A stretch of DNA of 64,000 nt, taken from positions 62,001 to 126,000 of the forward strand of contig JBBQKJ010000002.1 in the NCBI GenBank assembly GCA_038326775.1, written 5' to 3'. Both the position numbers and the translations under genes were made by a program. Position 1 is the first letter of the stretch; each line of letters starts with the position of its first letter. This document shows positions 26,501-34,075 of the stretch, piece after piece. The notes beneath the pieces are model-generated. The model was not told the origin of the DNA, did no database searches, and saw only the letters and a program-made list of their open reading frames with translations. This stretch comes from DYIU01 sp038326775 (GTDB lineage Bacteria > Actinomycetota > Geothermincolia > Fen-727 > Anoxymicrobiaceae).

Positions 26501-29477
26501 TGTCTATGAAGCGATAAGGGAGACCCTTGGGGGTGTGGGGGAACTCCTCGGCCTGGACCGGGCGTTCTACCTGGAGCTATCCGAGGGTGGAGCTAACACA
26601 GCAAGGGTGGTCGAGTGGGTTTCCGTTGGCACGGAGCCAATCAGGGATTATCTCCAGGGCCTGCCCCCGGATGAGTTTTCCTGGTGGATGGAAGGCTTGA
26701 GTTCCGGCAACGAGGTCTCCTTCGTGAACGCCGGTGACATGCCCCCCGAAGCGGATTTGGAGCTGCTCGAACGGTTTGACATCGGGGCCGCCGCGGTGGT
26801 GCCGGTGATGGTGAGGGACGCGGTGGCGGGCGCCATGGCTTTTCATTCGGTCGGCGAGCCGCGCCAGTGGTCCACGCACGAACTGCACCTTCTGCGAGAG
26901 ATAGCCCATACAGTCTCCAGGACAATAGAAAGAGAACAGTGGATAGCGCGCCTGGGCCGCTCCGAGAGATTCCGCACCCGCATAACCGAGAGCATCGGGG
27001 AGGGGCTGTTCGTGCTGACCAACGGTGTCATCACCTGGGCCAACCGGCAGGCGGCCGACATCTATGGATACGCGACCGAGGAACTGCTGGGCCGGACGCC
27101 GGAGTTCATGTTCCCCGACCCGGCAGACCTCGAGGGCATGGCCGCAAGGATGCTGGACGCGCTTGCCGGGGGAGGCATCTTCGTGAACGAGGAGAAAGCC
27201 AGGCGCAAAGACGGCTCCCTCATCGACGTGGTTATGTCCATAACTTCGCTCGGGATGACCGAGGAAGGCGCCGGCGAGATACTGGCGGCGGTCAGGGACA
27301 TAACAGATGCCAAGAGCATGCAGGAGGCGGTGTCGGCCGCCGCCGACGCCTACTCGACGCTCTTCTCATCCGCCGCCGACGCCTTTTTCGTCCACTCGGT
27401 GGAAGGCGTGATAAGGGACGTCAACGAGAGGGCGTGCCAGTATACGGGATACAGCCGTGGCGAGTTGCTCCAAATGCATATTTCCAACTTGGTTTCCGAG
27501 AGGCTGCGACCGCTTTACGCTGACAGGCGCGACGAGGTCCTGCGCGACGGCATGACCTCGTTCGAAGTGAACATATTGAAAAAGGACGGAAGCAGGCTCC
27601 CGGTAGAGGTCACGTCGAGGCTGATTCGGATATGGGGCGAGGAGGTGGTTCTTTCTTCTTACAGGGACGTAACCGAGCGGCGAAAGGCCGAGGCGGAGAC
27701 CAGGCGGCGGGCGCGGCAGTTGGAATCGCTGAACGAGATAGTCAAGGCGGGGACCGGTTCGCTCGACCTCAAGACCGCGGTCGAAGCCATCCTCCGCGCA
27801 GCCCTGGAGGCCAGCGGCGCGGACGGGGGGGCAGTCTTCCTTGAGACCCGTCCGGGCAGGGGGGATTACGCGCCGGTGGCAGTGGTGGGCGAGCTTCCCG
27901 ATGTGCGCGAGTTGTTGGGAGAAGATGCCCCTGGAGATTTCGCCAGGGAGGTGCTGAGCTCGCTCGAAAAGTCCGAAATAATCGACGTCCGGGAAAGCCA
28001 GGCCTCCGGGCGGGTGGCCGCGGTGATGGGCGCTCTGAGCGACAGGGGAAAAGCGCAGGCCCTGCTGGTACCGCTCGGGAGCGGCGGCAAGGCGCTGGGC
28101 TTCATGGCCCTGGCCGCGAGCGGTCCGGATACTTTCGACGAGCGCGACAAAGGTTTCTACGATGCCGTCGCCGCGGAGATCGGGGTGGCCATCGAGAATA
28201 CCATCATCTACCGCGAGCTGGCCGCCGAGCACGAGAGGCTTTCGCTGTTGTACCGTACCGCCCAGGGCATTTCCGGCGAGCTCGAGCTCGGCGCGCTGCT
28301 GGCCAGGACCGCCGAGGAGGCGGCGCGCGCGGTGGGTGCGCGGCACGCAATGGTCGCGCTGGCCGAGCCCGGCTTGAACTCATTCGAGTGGAGGGCGGCC
28401 TACAACATAGACCTGGCCGACCTCGGGGGCGCGACCCTGAGGCAGGATAGTGGGATCGGCCAGAAGGTCATCGAGACCAAGAGGGCGTTGGTCGCGCACC
28501 CGGAAGAGGAGCTCGAGCAGGAAGAGCTGGAGCTGCTGGAGAACGACTCCGTTACTCTCGTGCTGGGGGTCATGTACGGCGCGGCGGTCCCGCTGGTCTC
28601 AGGCGACCAGGTGCTGGGGGTGCTGATGCTTTACTCCGAGACCGGCGACAGGAGGCTCTCCTCCGCGGACGTGCTGCTGCTCGAGGCGATAGGCCGGCAG
28701 GCCGGCGTCGCCATCGAGAACGCAAGGCTTTACGAGCAAGCCCGCCACCACCTGGAGGACCTGGAGAAGGCCCACCAGGAGCTCATGCGCCTGGACCGCA
28801 TGAAGTCTGACTTTGTCTCCACCGTGTCTCACGAGCTGCGCTCCCCCCTGGCCGTCATAGAGGGTTTCGCCAAGACCATGGTCGAGCACTTCGACCAGAT
28901 AGACCGGGAGACCGAGAGGGAGTCGCTGGAGATCATCCTCAAGAAGTCAGTGGCCCTTGAAGGACTGATAGAGAACATCCTCGACATGTCGCGCATCGAG
29001 GAGGGCCGCCTGGAGGTGGCGCGGGAGGAGTTCGACCTGGTGGAGCTCATCGAGCGGGTGCGCACCGACCACGTGAGCCTGGACGACACCCATGAAGTGC
29101 TGTCCCAGGCACCCGACGGGCCCCTGTTGGTTTTCGCCGACCGGGAGAAGGCGGAGGTGGCCCTGGGAAACCTCATCAGAAACGCCGTCAAGTTTTCCCC
29201 GGAGGGCGGGGCCGTCCTCATATCCGTCAGCAGAGCAGGCTCGATGGCCGAGGTCAACGTCGCCGACAGGGGCATCGGCATCCCCGAAGAGGAGCTGGAA
29301 AGGGTGTTCGACCGGTTCTACCAGGTTGACAGCGGGGAGACACGGTCGTTTCCCGGCTCCGGCCTGGGCCTCTACATAACCCGGGAGCTGGTGCAGTCGA
29401 TGGGTGGCAACGTCACCGTTAAGAGCCGGCCCGGGCATGGCTCGGTATTCACCTTCTCCCTCCAGCTGGCCCGCTGA
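23511..29477 (+). CDS. Giant multi-PAS/GAF sensor histidine kinase
   Basis: About 1,988 residues, far longer than a usual sensor kinase. By sequence pattern the order is: PAS-like (20-120), PAS (140-255), GAF (265-425), GAF (436-593), three PAS units each opening with SEERYR (600-720, 727-843, 851-968), GAF (976-1140), PAS (1153-1266), PAS (1280-1393), two GAF (1403-1566, 1578-1743), then HisKA with the phospho-accepting His in STVSHELRSPLAVIEGF near 1774, and HATPase (LGNLIRNAVKFSPEGG, DRGIGIPEEEL, GSGLGLYITREL). No membrane segment is visible, so it is probably cytosolic. No response regulator gene lies nearby. I prefer ATG at 23511; GTG at 23502 is also possible. The ligands are unknown. 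It lies between gyrA and archease. Confidence 0.92.
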   Translation: MSSSRKRKDEDTSFRIEAMQEFLDAAEVAVVLISPDRKIGYMNAVAELNWGKSTGKSCFEALQNAREACRDCPLEEVLEKKALLKREMRMAAGEGWADRENMYMHVLGPVSGSPFMAVVSTDLPERRALQREVRLERELSRALLQSVNALAIGFNAEGEVSFVNGAVERVAGLSEAEIMSAGRIELLVPGEYRELAREYFGSPPEEPRSTEAVLIPLSNRDGLRRMISWTYSPLQITDGKVEGAVALGQDVSERFARRRQAEKIAEELLVVNTILARIGGSTEVDEMLELALGTLLTLPGYRCGAAYHLEGGGYEGRLVAHKGFEKAQPMELARGSEREFPGTAVLSNKVETVALSATSMNPIIRAACEAEGLKGVTAVPLFIGGRPLGLLLLGHDLEPEDAAAGLDVLRGAADALELGAENAFWRVMAEERAKEATSLFSVAQSLTGTLDLTSALARVAAEAAALLGVDSCNIWLYDEEAGMLHAKTGHDWTPAGRLPPSVPISESRAAAEARRTLKPVIMDGARCDTRLSDAVATTGGDRSSLVVPLVTEGRFTGALALDTTAHGRGFTRRETDLMESFARQASIAIHNASLVEELRESEERYRAVAENPLVGIFVHDGADVLFANDRAFEMAGYQRGELNTIEQIVGLILPEERPGIAALIDSFLSGAEPARVRREVRIQKKDGSVAGLDIMSAIIALGTRRAFMVTMVDITQRVQAEEALRSSEERYRTLVESSRDSILIAGPRGNILFANSASVQLTGLEPDQLIGSNLYNVVHPDERREVIAAFYREWEAGRGVTRYPIRVIVNNEEKFFEATTAVLGEAGPSANTMVIVRDVTEREQAQRMVRESEERYRTIVETSRDLIVMANRAGEILYANPVVTEVFGLTPGEAIGRYLFEFVYPDDRERVANDFINDWKTGRTIPNYPLRLMDHTGKVINIETTSGLVGWPDEGTMQIFVIRDVTERKQREEERDLQLRVDEAMVAVANRFADNEDVYEAIRETLGGVGELLGLDRAFYLELSEGGANTARVVEWVSVGTEPIRDYLQGLPPDEFSWWMEGLSSGNEVSFVNAGDMPPEADLELLERFDIGAAAVVPVMVRDAVAGAMAFHSVGEPRQWSTHELHLLREIAHTVSRTIEREQWIARLGRSERFRTRITESIGEGLFVLTNGVITWANRQAADIYGYATEELLGRTPEFMFPDPADLEGMAARMLDALAGGGIFVNEEKARRKDGSLIDVVMSITSLGMTEEGAGEILAAVRDITDAKSMQEAVSAAADAYSTLFSSAADAFFVHSVEGVIRDVNERACQYTGYSRGELLQMHISNLVSERLRPLYADRRDEVLRDGMTSFEVNILKKDGSRLPVEVTSRLIRIWGEEVVLSSYRDVTERRKAEAETRRRARQLESLNEIVKAGTGSLDLKTAVEAILRAALEASGADGGAVFLETRPGRGDYAPVAVVGELPDVRELLGEDAPGDFAREVLSSLEKSEIIDVRESQASGRVAAVMGALSDRGKAQALLVPLGSGGKALGFMALAASGPDTFDERDKGFYDAVAAEIGVAIENTIIYRELAAEHERLSLLYRTAQGISGELELGALLARTAEEAARAVGARHAMVALAEPGLNSFEWRAAYNIDLADLGGATLRQDSGIGQKVIETKRALVAHPEEELEQEELELLENDSVTLVLGVMYGAAVPLVSGDQVLGVLMLYSETGDRRLSSADVLLLEAIGRQAGVAIENARLYEQARHHLEDLEKAHQELMRLDRMKSDFVSTVSHELRSPLAVIEGFAKTMVEHFDQIDRETERESLEIILKKSVALEGLIENILDMSRIEEGRLEVAREEFDLVELIERVRTDHVSLDDTHEVLSQAPDGPLLVFADREKAEVALGNLIRNAVKFSPEGGAVLISVSRAGSMAEVNVADRGIGIPEEELERVFDRFYQVDSGETRSFPGSGLGLYITRELVQSMGGNVTVKSRPGHGSVFTFSLQLAR

Positions 29478-29494
29478 CCCCGAGGCGGTGCCGC

Positions 29495-29908
29495 TTGAAG
29501 TACAGGACAATCGAGCACTCCGCGGATATCGGCATAGAAGTAGAGGCGTGCTCCCTCGAGGAGCTTTTTGCCGGAGCCGCAACAGGCATGCTCTCGCTCA
29601 TCGTCGATCCCGCCACCGTCGCGCCCGAAGCTCCCCGCGATGTGACACTCGATGCGGGCGATCTGGAGGAGCTCATGTTCAAGTGGCTGAACGAGCTGCT
29701 CTACCTTCTGGGCGCGGAGGGCCTGCTGCCCTCGCGCATCCAGGTCCACAGGGTTGAGGAGCTGCGCATCGAAGCGTCGGTCTGGGGGGAGCCGGCTGAG
29801 GCGGGCCGCCACCAGGCGCTCGAAGAGATAAAGGCGGCAACTTATCACGACATGCGGGTGGAGCACCGGGAGGACGGCTGGTTCGCCAGGATAATCTTTG
29901 ATGTTTGA
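29495..29908 (+). CDS. Archease (RtcB ligase activator)
   Basis: 137 residues. Archease speeds guanylylation and turnover of RtcB. The N-terminal signature is YRTIEHSADIGIEVEACSLEELF with the metal-binding acidic residues. Near the C-terminus IKAATYHDMRVEH is the conserved strand, and the protein ends ARIIFDV. The start is TTG at 29495, after GAGGCGG. It is directly followed by rtcB, confirming the pairing. It lies 17 bases after the giant kinase. Confidence 0.93.
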   Translation: MKYRTIEHSADIGIEVEACSLEELFAGAATGMLSLIVDPATVAPEAPRDVTLDAGDLEELMFKWLNELLYLLGAEGLLPSRIQVHRVEELRIEASVWGEPAEAGRHQALEEIKAATYHDMRVEHREDGWFARIIFDV

Positions 29909-29924
29909 CCCGGGGGGGTGCGGC

Positions 29925-31364
29925 ATGGAAGGCCTGAAAAGGGTCTCCGAGTACAAATGGGAGATGCCCATCGGCTTCAAGCCGGGGATGCGGGTTCCCG
30001 GGACCATCTTTGCCGATGAGGAGCTGGTCGAGCTGGCCGGGCGCGACAGGGCGCTCGAGCAGGTTGCCAATGTCGCATCTCTGCCCGGCATCGTTTCCCG
30101 GTCTCTGGCCATGCCCGACATACACTGGGGCTACGGCTTCCCCATAGGCGGGGTCGCGGCGTTCTCAAGCGACGGCGTGGTCTCGCCCGGTGGCGTGGGT
30201 TTCGACATCTCATGCGGGGTAAGGCTCGTCAAGACGAACCTCACCGAGGGCGACGTCCTGCCCGGGCTCGCGGACCTGCTTGCGGCAATAGCGGCGACCG
30301 TGCCGAGGGGCCTCGGCTCCAGGGGGCCGATCCACTCGCCGGAGGCCGTGCTCAGGAACGTCTTCAGAGGAGGGGCAAAGGCCGTCGTCGGCATGGGTTA
30401 CGGGCGGGAGGGCGACCTCGAGCACGCCGAGCGCGGCGGAGTCTACGAGGGTGCGAACCCGGACGCGGTAAGCGCGCGGGCATACGAGCGAGGAAAGGAC
30501 CAGCTGGGGACCCTGGGGTCAGGGAACCATTTCCTGGAGGTCCAGGTCGTCGAGAAGGTGATTCGGGGCGAGGTGGCGCGCGAGTTCGGGCTCTTCGAGG
30601 GCCAGGTCACGGTGATGATCCACTCGGGCTCCAGGGGCGTCGGCCACCAGGTATGCACCGACTACCTGCAGGTCATGGACCGCGTGGTCAAGCGCACGGG
30701 CATCGAACTCCCCGACCGGCAGCTTGCCTGCGCGCCTCTCGGGTCGCAGGAGGCCGTCGAATACATGGGAGCGATGGCCTGCGCCGGCAACTACGCGGTG
30801 AGCAACCGCCAGGCGTTGATGCACTGGGTAAGGCGCGCTTTCGAGCGGCACTTCAACTCCCCGGAGAGCAGGCTGGGGATGGACCTGCTCTTCGACGTCT
30901 CTCACAACACAGCGCGCATGGAGACACACGAGGTCGAGGGGCGGCGCCTTGATGTGTGCGTCCACCGTAAAGGGGCGACGGCGTCGTTCCCGGCGGGGCA
31001 CCCCGAGGTCCCGGCGGCCTACGCTTCAACCGGTCAGCCCGTTATCATCCCTGGTGACATGGGGACCCACTCCTACGTGCTTGCAGGCTCGCACGAGGCG
31101 ATGAAGGAGAGCTTCGGGTCCACCTGCCATGGCGCCGGGCGCACGATGAGCCGGACGAAGGCAAAGAAGACCATCGACGGCGCCGAGCTGCGCGCCAGGC
31201 TGAAGTCACGGGGCATCCTGGTGGTGGCGGGCACGGACGCGCTTCTGGCCGAGGAGGCCCCCGAAGCCTACAAGGACGTCACTCGCGTTGTGGATGTCTG
31301 CGAAGGCGCCGGCCTCTCTCGCAAGGTCGCCATGCTCAGGCCCATGGGAGTCATCAAGGGATAG
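29925..31364 (+). CDS. rtcB: RNA-splicing ligase RtcB
   Basis: 479 residues. It is a manganese- and GTP-dependent ligase joining RNA 2',3'-cyclic phosphate or 3'-phosphate ends to 5'-OH ends, used in RNA repair. Metal ligands are visible in GGVGFDISCGVRL, SGNHFLEVQVVE and MIHSGSRGVGHQV. The histidine guanylylated in family members corresponds to FGSTCHGAGRTMSRTKAKK near the C-terminus. ATG at 29925 follows GGGGGGGTG; a TTG at 29898 would overlap archease and is less likely. A tRNA gene lies about 50 bases after the stop. Confidence 0.95.
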   Translation: MEGLKRVSEYKWEMPIGFKPGMRVPGTIFADEELVELAGRDRALEQVANVASLPGIVSRSLAMPDIHWGYGFPIGGVAAFSSDGVVSPGGVGFDISCGVRLVKTNLTEGDVLPGLADLLAAIAATVPRGLGSRGPIHSPEAVLRNVFRGGAKAVVGMGYGREGDLEHAERGGVYEGANPDAVSARAYERGKDQLGTLGSGNHFLEVQVVEKVIRGEVAREFGLFEGQVTVMIHSGSRGVGHQVCTDYLQVMDRVVKRTGIELPDRQLACAPLGSQEAVEYMGAMACAGNYAVSNRQALMHWVRRAFERHFNSPESRLGMDLLFDVSHNTARMETHEVEGRRLDVCVHRKGATASFPAGHPEVPAAYASTGQPVIIPGDMGTHSYVLAGSHEAMKESFGSTCHGAGRTMSRTKAKKTIDGAELRARLKSRGILVVAGTDALLAEEAPEAYKDVTRVVDVCEGAGLSRKVAMLRPMGVIKG

Positions 31365-31373
31365 CAACCGCGC

Positions 31374-31402
31374 TTGCCCGCGTTAACGGTTAATGGTACC
31401 TT
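31374..31402 (+). promoter_or_regulatory. Putative tRNA-Ile promoter
   Basis: TTGCCC at 31374-31379, a 17-base spacer and TACCTT at 31397-31402. The predicted start lies a few bases before the tRNA. The same TACCTT -10 form appears before the aminotransferase gene at 2076. Confidence 0.45.
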
Positions 31403-31413
31403 ACAGTTCCGTC

Positions 31414-31490
<77 letters not shown>

Positions 31491-31512
31491 CTCCGATCCA
31501 ACTTCACCCCAT

Positions 31513-31537
31513 CCTAGCGGGATTCGAAACAGCGACC
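31513..31537 (-). repeat. Inverted decayed copy of the tRNA-Ile 3' end
   Basis: Read on the minus strand, these 25 bases match tRNA-Ile positions 31459-31483 at 23 of 25 positions, covering the T arm and part of the acceptor stem. The T stem no longer pairs (two changed bases), so it cannot be a tRNA. The copy sits 30 bases from the original in opposite orientation. It may be an attachment-site scar or a local inverted duplication. Confidence 0.75.
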
Positions 31538-31551
31538 AGGGGGGCCTTCTC

Positions 31552-31624
31552 TTGCGGGGGGAAGGTCCCCCCGCAATCCAACATCAGGGGGGAGCACGTC
31601 GAGGGGGGACGTGAGTCCCCCTTC
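31552..31624. repeat. Two strong GC hairpins in the tRNA-Ile to TPR gap
   Basis: TTGCGGGGGG/CCCCCCGCAA at 31552-31576 is a perfect 10-base-pair stem with a 5-base loop. A second stem lies at 31601-31624 (GAGGGGGGAC with GTCCCCCTTC, one G-T pair). No T tract follows. The 400-base gap 31491-31895 otherwise holds only CGGCC-type low-complexity sequence near 31737-31758 and 31843-31868, and no convincing gene. Confidence 0.55.
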
Positions 31625-31878
31625 GAGGCCGCCGCACAGGCCACCTCGTCTGTTGCTCCTCCTCTCGCGGCGGTCCTTTTGCCTGGTTTGATCACAGGAG
31701 CGCGGGCTGACATCTTTTCAGGGTCCAGGCGGGTTTGCCTGCCCGGCCCGGCCCGGCCGAAGTCCAGTTTCCTCATGGTTATCACCCGTTTGTGATGGTT
31801 ACCCGTGGGCGTCTTCATGTACACTTTGACTGAAGGCATGCGCCGGCCCGGCCGAACGGCCCGGCCGCAGGAGGAACG

Positions 31879-31899
31879 ATGGAGAATGATATCGGATGA
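31879..31899 (+). CDS. Six-residue leader ORF coupled to the TPR gene
   Basis: GGAGG (31870-31874) is followed by ATG at 31879 and a frame reading MENDIG ending in TGA (31897-31899). That stop overlaps the ATG of the TPR protein as ATGA. The TPR start itself lacks a good ribosome site, so ribosomes may first read this mini-ORF and restart. This is an inference from layout. Confidence 0.35.
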   Translation: MENDIG

Positions 31900-32795
31900 A
31901 GCAAGATGGAATACTGAAGAGGTTGACCACCGCGATGACCAGCAGGACGCCCGTCAGCCTGCCGGCCAGGCTACTGGATGAAGCGCTGGCGTCGGCGCTC
32001 TTGCTCCTGGCCATCTGGGGGAAGGACCCGGAGCTCTGCTGTGACGTGGGGCAGGCGCTGGCCGACATCGGCTTCGATCACAAGTCGCTGAGGTGCTATG
32101 CGAGGGCTGCCATGCTCGACCCGACCAACCCCCTGGCCTGGTACAGCAAGGGCGTCTTGCTCTACAGGCTGGGCAGGTTCACCGAGGCCGAACGGTGCTT
32201 CCAGATAGCCGCCGAATCAAATCCGCAGGAGGACTGGTCGTCGGCCTCATGGTACTGGCGGGCCCAGGCGCTGATGGAGCTGGCCCGGGACGAGGAAGCC
32301 ATGACCTGCCTGGACCGCGCCCTCGGCATCAACCCCGAGTTCGCCGACGCCTGGGAGGGGAAGGGATTATGTCTCCACTACGCGGGGCTGTTCGATGACG
32401 CGGTCAGCTGCTACGACAGGGCGACAGGCATTAACCCCGAACACAGCTCCGCCTGGCTCAACCGGGGCTACGCGCTGGCGAGGCTCGAGCGTCACGACGA
32501 AGCCATGCGCAGCTACGACGAAGCCCTCAGGTACGACCCGGGCTGCGCCGACTGCTGGATAGGAAAGGCCCACGTCCTCGAGGCCTACGGCTTGCTGGAC
32601 GACGCCGTCCGTCTCTACGACCAGGCCCTCCGGGTCGATCCCGAGTGCGTCGACGCCCTGGTGGACAAAGCCGACTGCCTTGAGGAGTTGGGCCGCCACG
32701 AAGAAGCCGAGCGATGCCTTGACGAGGTTGTGAGCCTCGAGACGAGAGACCTCGACCTGCTCCTTTCGGACCTGGCGTTCGACCAGGGGTGTTGA
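31896..32795 (+). CDS. Tetratricopeptide-repeat protein
   Basis: 299 residues. After an N-terminal segment of about 55 residues come roughly seven TPR units, for example SWYWRAQALMELARDEEAM, DAWEGKGLCLHYAGLFDDAV, AWLNRGYALARLERHDEAM and DCWIGKAHVLEAYGLLDDAV. TPR units make a helical scaffold for binding partners. There is no signal peptide or membrane segment. Several repeats carry extra Cys residues (ELCCD, CGDCW-like CADCW), perhaps by chance. Its stop overlaps the first possible start of the next gene. The partner is unknown. Confidence 0.85.
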   Translation: MKQDGILKRLTTAMTSRTPVSLPARLLDEALASALLLLAIWGKDPELCCDVGQALADIGFDHKSLRCYARAAMLDPTNPLAWYSKGVLLYRLGRFTEAERCFQIAAESNPQEDWSSASWYWRAQALMELARDEEAMTCLDRALGINPEFADAWEGKGLCLHYAGLFDDAVSCYDRATGINPEHSSAWLNRGYALARLERHDEAMRSYDEALRYDPGCADCWIGKAHVLEAYGLLDDAVRLYDQALRVDPECVDALVDKADCLEELGRHEEAERCLDEVVSLETRDLDLLLSDLAFDQGC

Positions 32796-32812
32796 CTCCG
32801 GCGGATCGAGCA

Positions 32813-34048
32813 ATGGAATTCCCACTCATGGTCGCCGTAAGGCAGGAGCTCGCTCGCGAGCCCCTGGAAGACCCGCACGCCGCGCTCGGGGCGGGCCTCG
32901 ACGCGGCTGCGCCGGGATGGCCGCCGGCCGGGAATGGCCGGGTCGCCATTGCGGTGGGCAGCAGGAAGATAGGACGGCTGGTCGAGATGGTCGGGCTTCT
33001 GGCGGACCGGCTCGGGGCCGCCGGCCGCCGCCCGTTCATAATCCCCGCGATGGGCTCCCATGGCGGCGCCACGGGGAAAGGGCAGGAAAGGGTGCTCGGT
33101 TCCCTCGGGGTCAGCGAGGAGACGACCGGAGCGCCCGTCGAGTCCTCCATGGAGGTCGTCTCGCTGGGAGAGACGCCCGGAGGCGCGGCGGCTTTCATCG
33201 ACCGCCTGGCCATGGAAGCCGACGCCATAGTGGTCATCAACCGGGTGGGGCCGCATACCGGCTACTCGGGTCCCGTCCAGAGCGGCGTCGTGAAGATGCT
33301 GGCGGTCGGGCTGGGGAAGGCCGCGGGGGCCGGCTCACTCCACCGCCACGGCTTCGCGTCGGGGCACCTCATAGGCGAGATGGCCGACCTCCTCCTCGAA
33401 AAGGCCCCGCCTGTCCTGGCGGTCGCTCTCGTCGAGGACGGCACCGGGAGGCTCTCGCGCCTCGAGGTCCTGACCGGTGAAGACATCAGGCGGCGTGAGC
33501 CCGGCCTGCTCGATGTGGCCGTCTCGATGTGGCCGGGGATACCGCTCGACTCGGCAGATCTGCTGATAGTGGAAGAGCTGGGCAAGGACATCTCCGGGGT
33601 CGGGATGGACCCGTTGGTCTCAGGCAGGGGCAAGGCGTTTCCCGCCGCCGGGCGTTTCGCCGCGAAGCGACTGGTTGCCCTCTCGCTGACGCCGGGCTCA
33701 CTGGGAAACGCCACCGGGGTCGGCCATGCTGACATAATCACCGAAAGATTACTTAGCGCAATCGATTTCGAAGTGATGCGTAAAAACGTTATTACTTCAG
33801 GAGCTCTCGAGAGGGCGAGGATACCGCTCGCCGCGGGCTCCGACAGGGAAGCGGTATCAATGGCACTCCAGAGCCTCGGTTGCTCCTCGCCGCGGGAGGC
33901 GAAGGTCGTGCGCATAAAGAACACGAGAGAGCTATCGGAGTTCCAGGCGTCCGTCGCCCTTGCGCCGGAGTTAAAGGACAGGGAAGGGATAACCGTGGGC
34001 GGGGAGGCGAGCGAGATGGCGTTCGACTCCAGGGGGACGATACGGTAG
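32813..34048 (+). CDS. LarA-like protein of the DUF2088 group
   Basis: About 411 residues from ATG at 32813; a TTG at 32789 overlapping the TPR stop is also possible. The segment VAIAVGSRKIGRLVEMVGLL, then PFIIPAMGSHGGATGKGQE and ADAIVVINRVGPHTGYSGPV match the N-terminal domain family of nickel-pincer lactate racemase LarA. His-rich SLHRHGFASGHLIGE follows. Close relatives of this form are often named DUF2088 or DUF362-like and lack proven activity. No larB, larC or larE cofactor genes are visible nearby, so racemase activity is not supported. It probably acts in the cytosol on a small organic acid, but the substrate is unknown. Confidence 0.75.
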   Translation: MEFPLMVAVRQELAREPLEDPHAALGAGLDAAAPGWPPAGNGRVAIAVGSRKIGRLVEMVGLLADRLGAAGRRPFIIPAMGSHGGATGKGQERVLGSLGVSEETTGAPVESSMEVVSLGETPGGAAAFIDRLAMEADAIVVINRVGPHTGYSGPVQSGVVKMLAVGLGKAAGAGSLHRHGFASGHLIGEMADLLLEKAPPVLAVALVEDGTGRLSRLEVLTGEDIRRREPGLLDVAVSMWPGIPLDSADLLIVEELGKDISGVGMDPLVSGRGKAFPAAGRFAAKRLVALSLTPGSLGNATGVGHADIITERLLSAIDFEVMRKNVITSGALERARIPLAAGSDREAVSMALQSLGCSSPREAKVVRIKNTRELSEFQASVALAPELKDREGITVGGEASEMAFDSRGTIR

Positions 34049-34075
34049 CGAGTCGCCGGTCTGGAGGTTGAAGCG

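Noticed and set aside
31504..31839. A 111-residue minus-strand frame after tRNA-Ile
   Set aside because: Its 3' part is the inverted tRNA copy and the GC hairpins. No domain and no ribosome site; best seen as structure and not coding.
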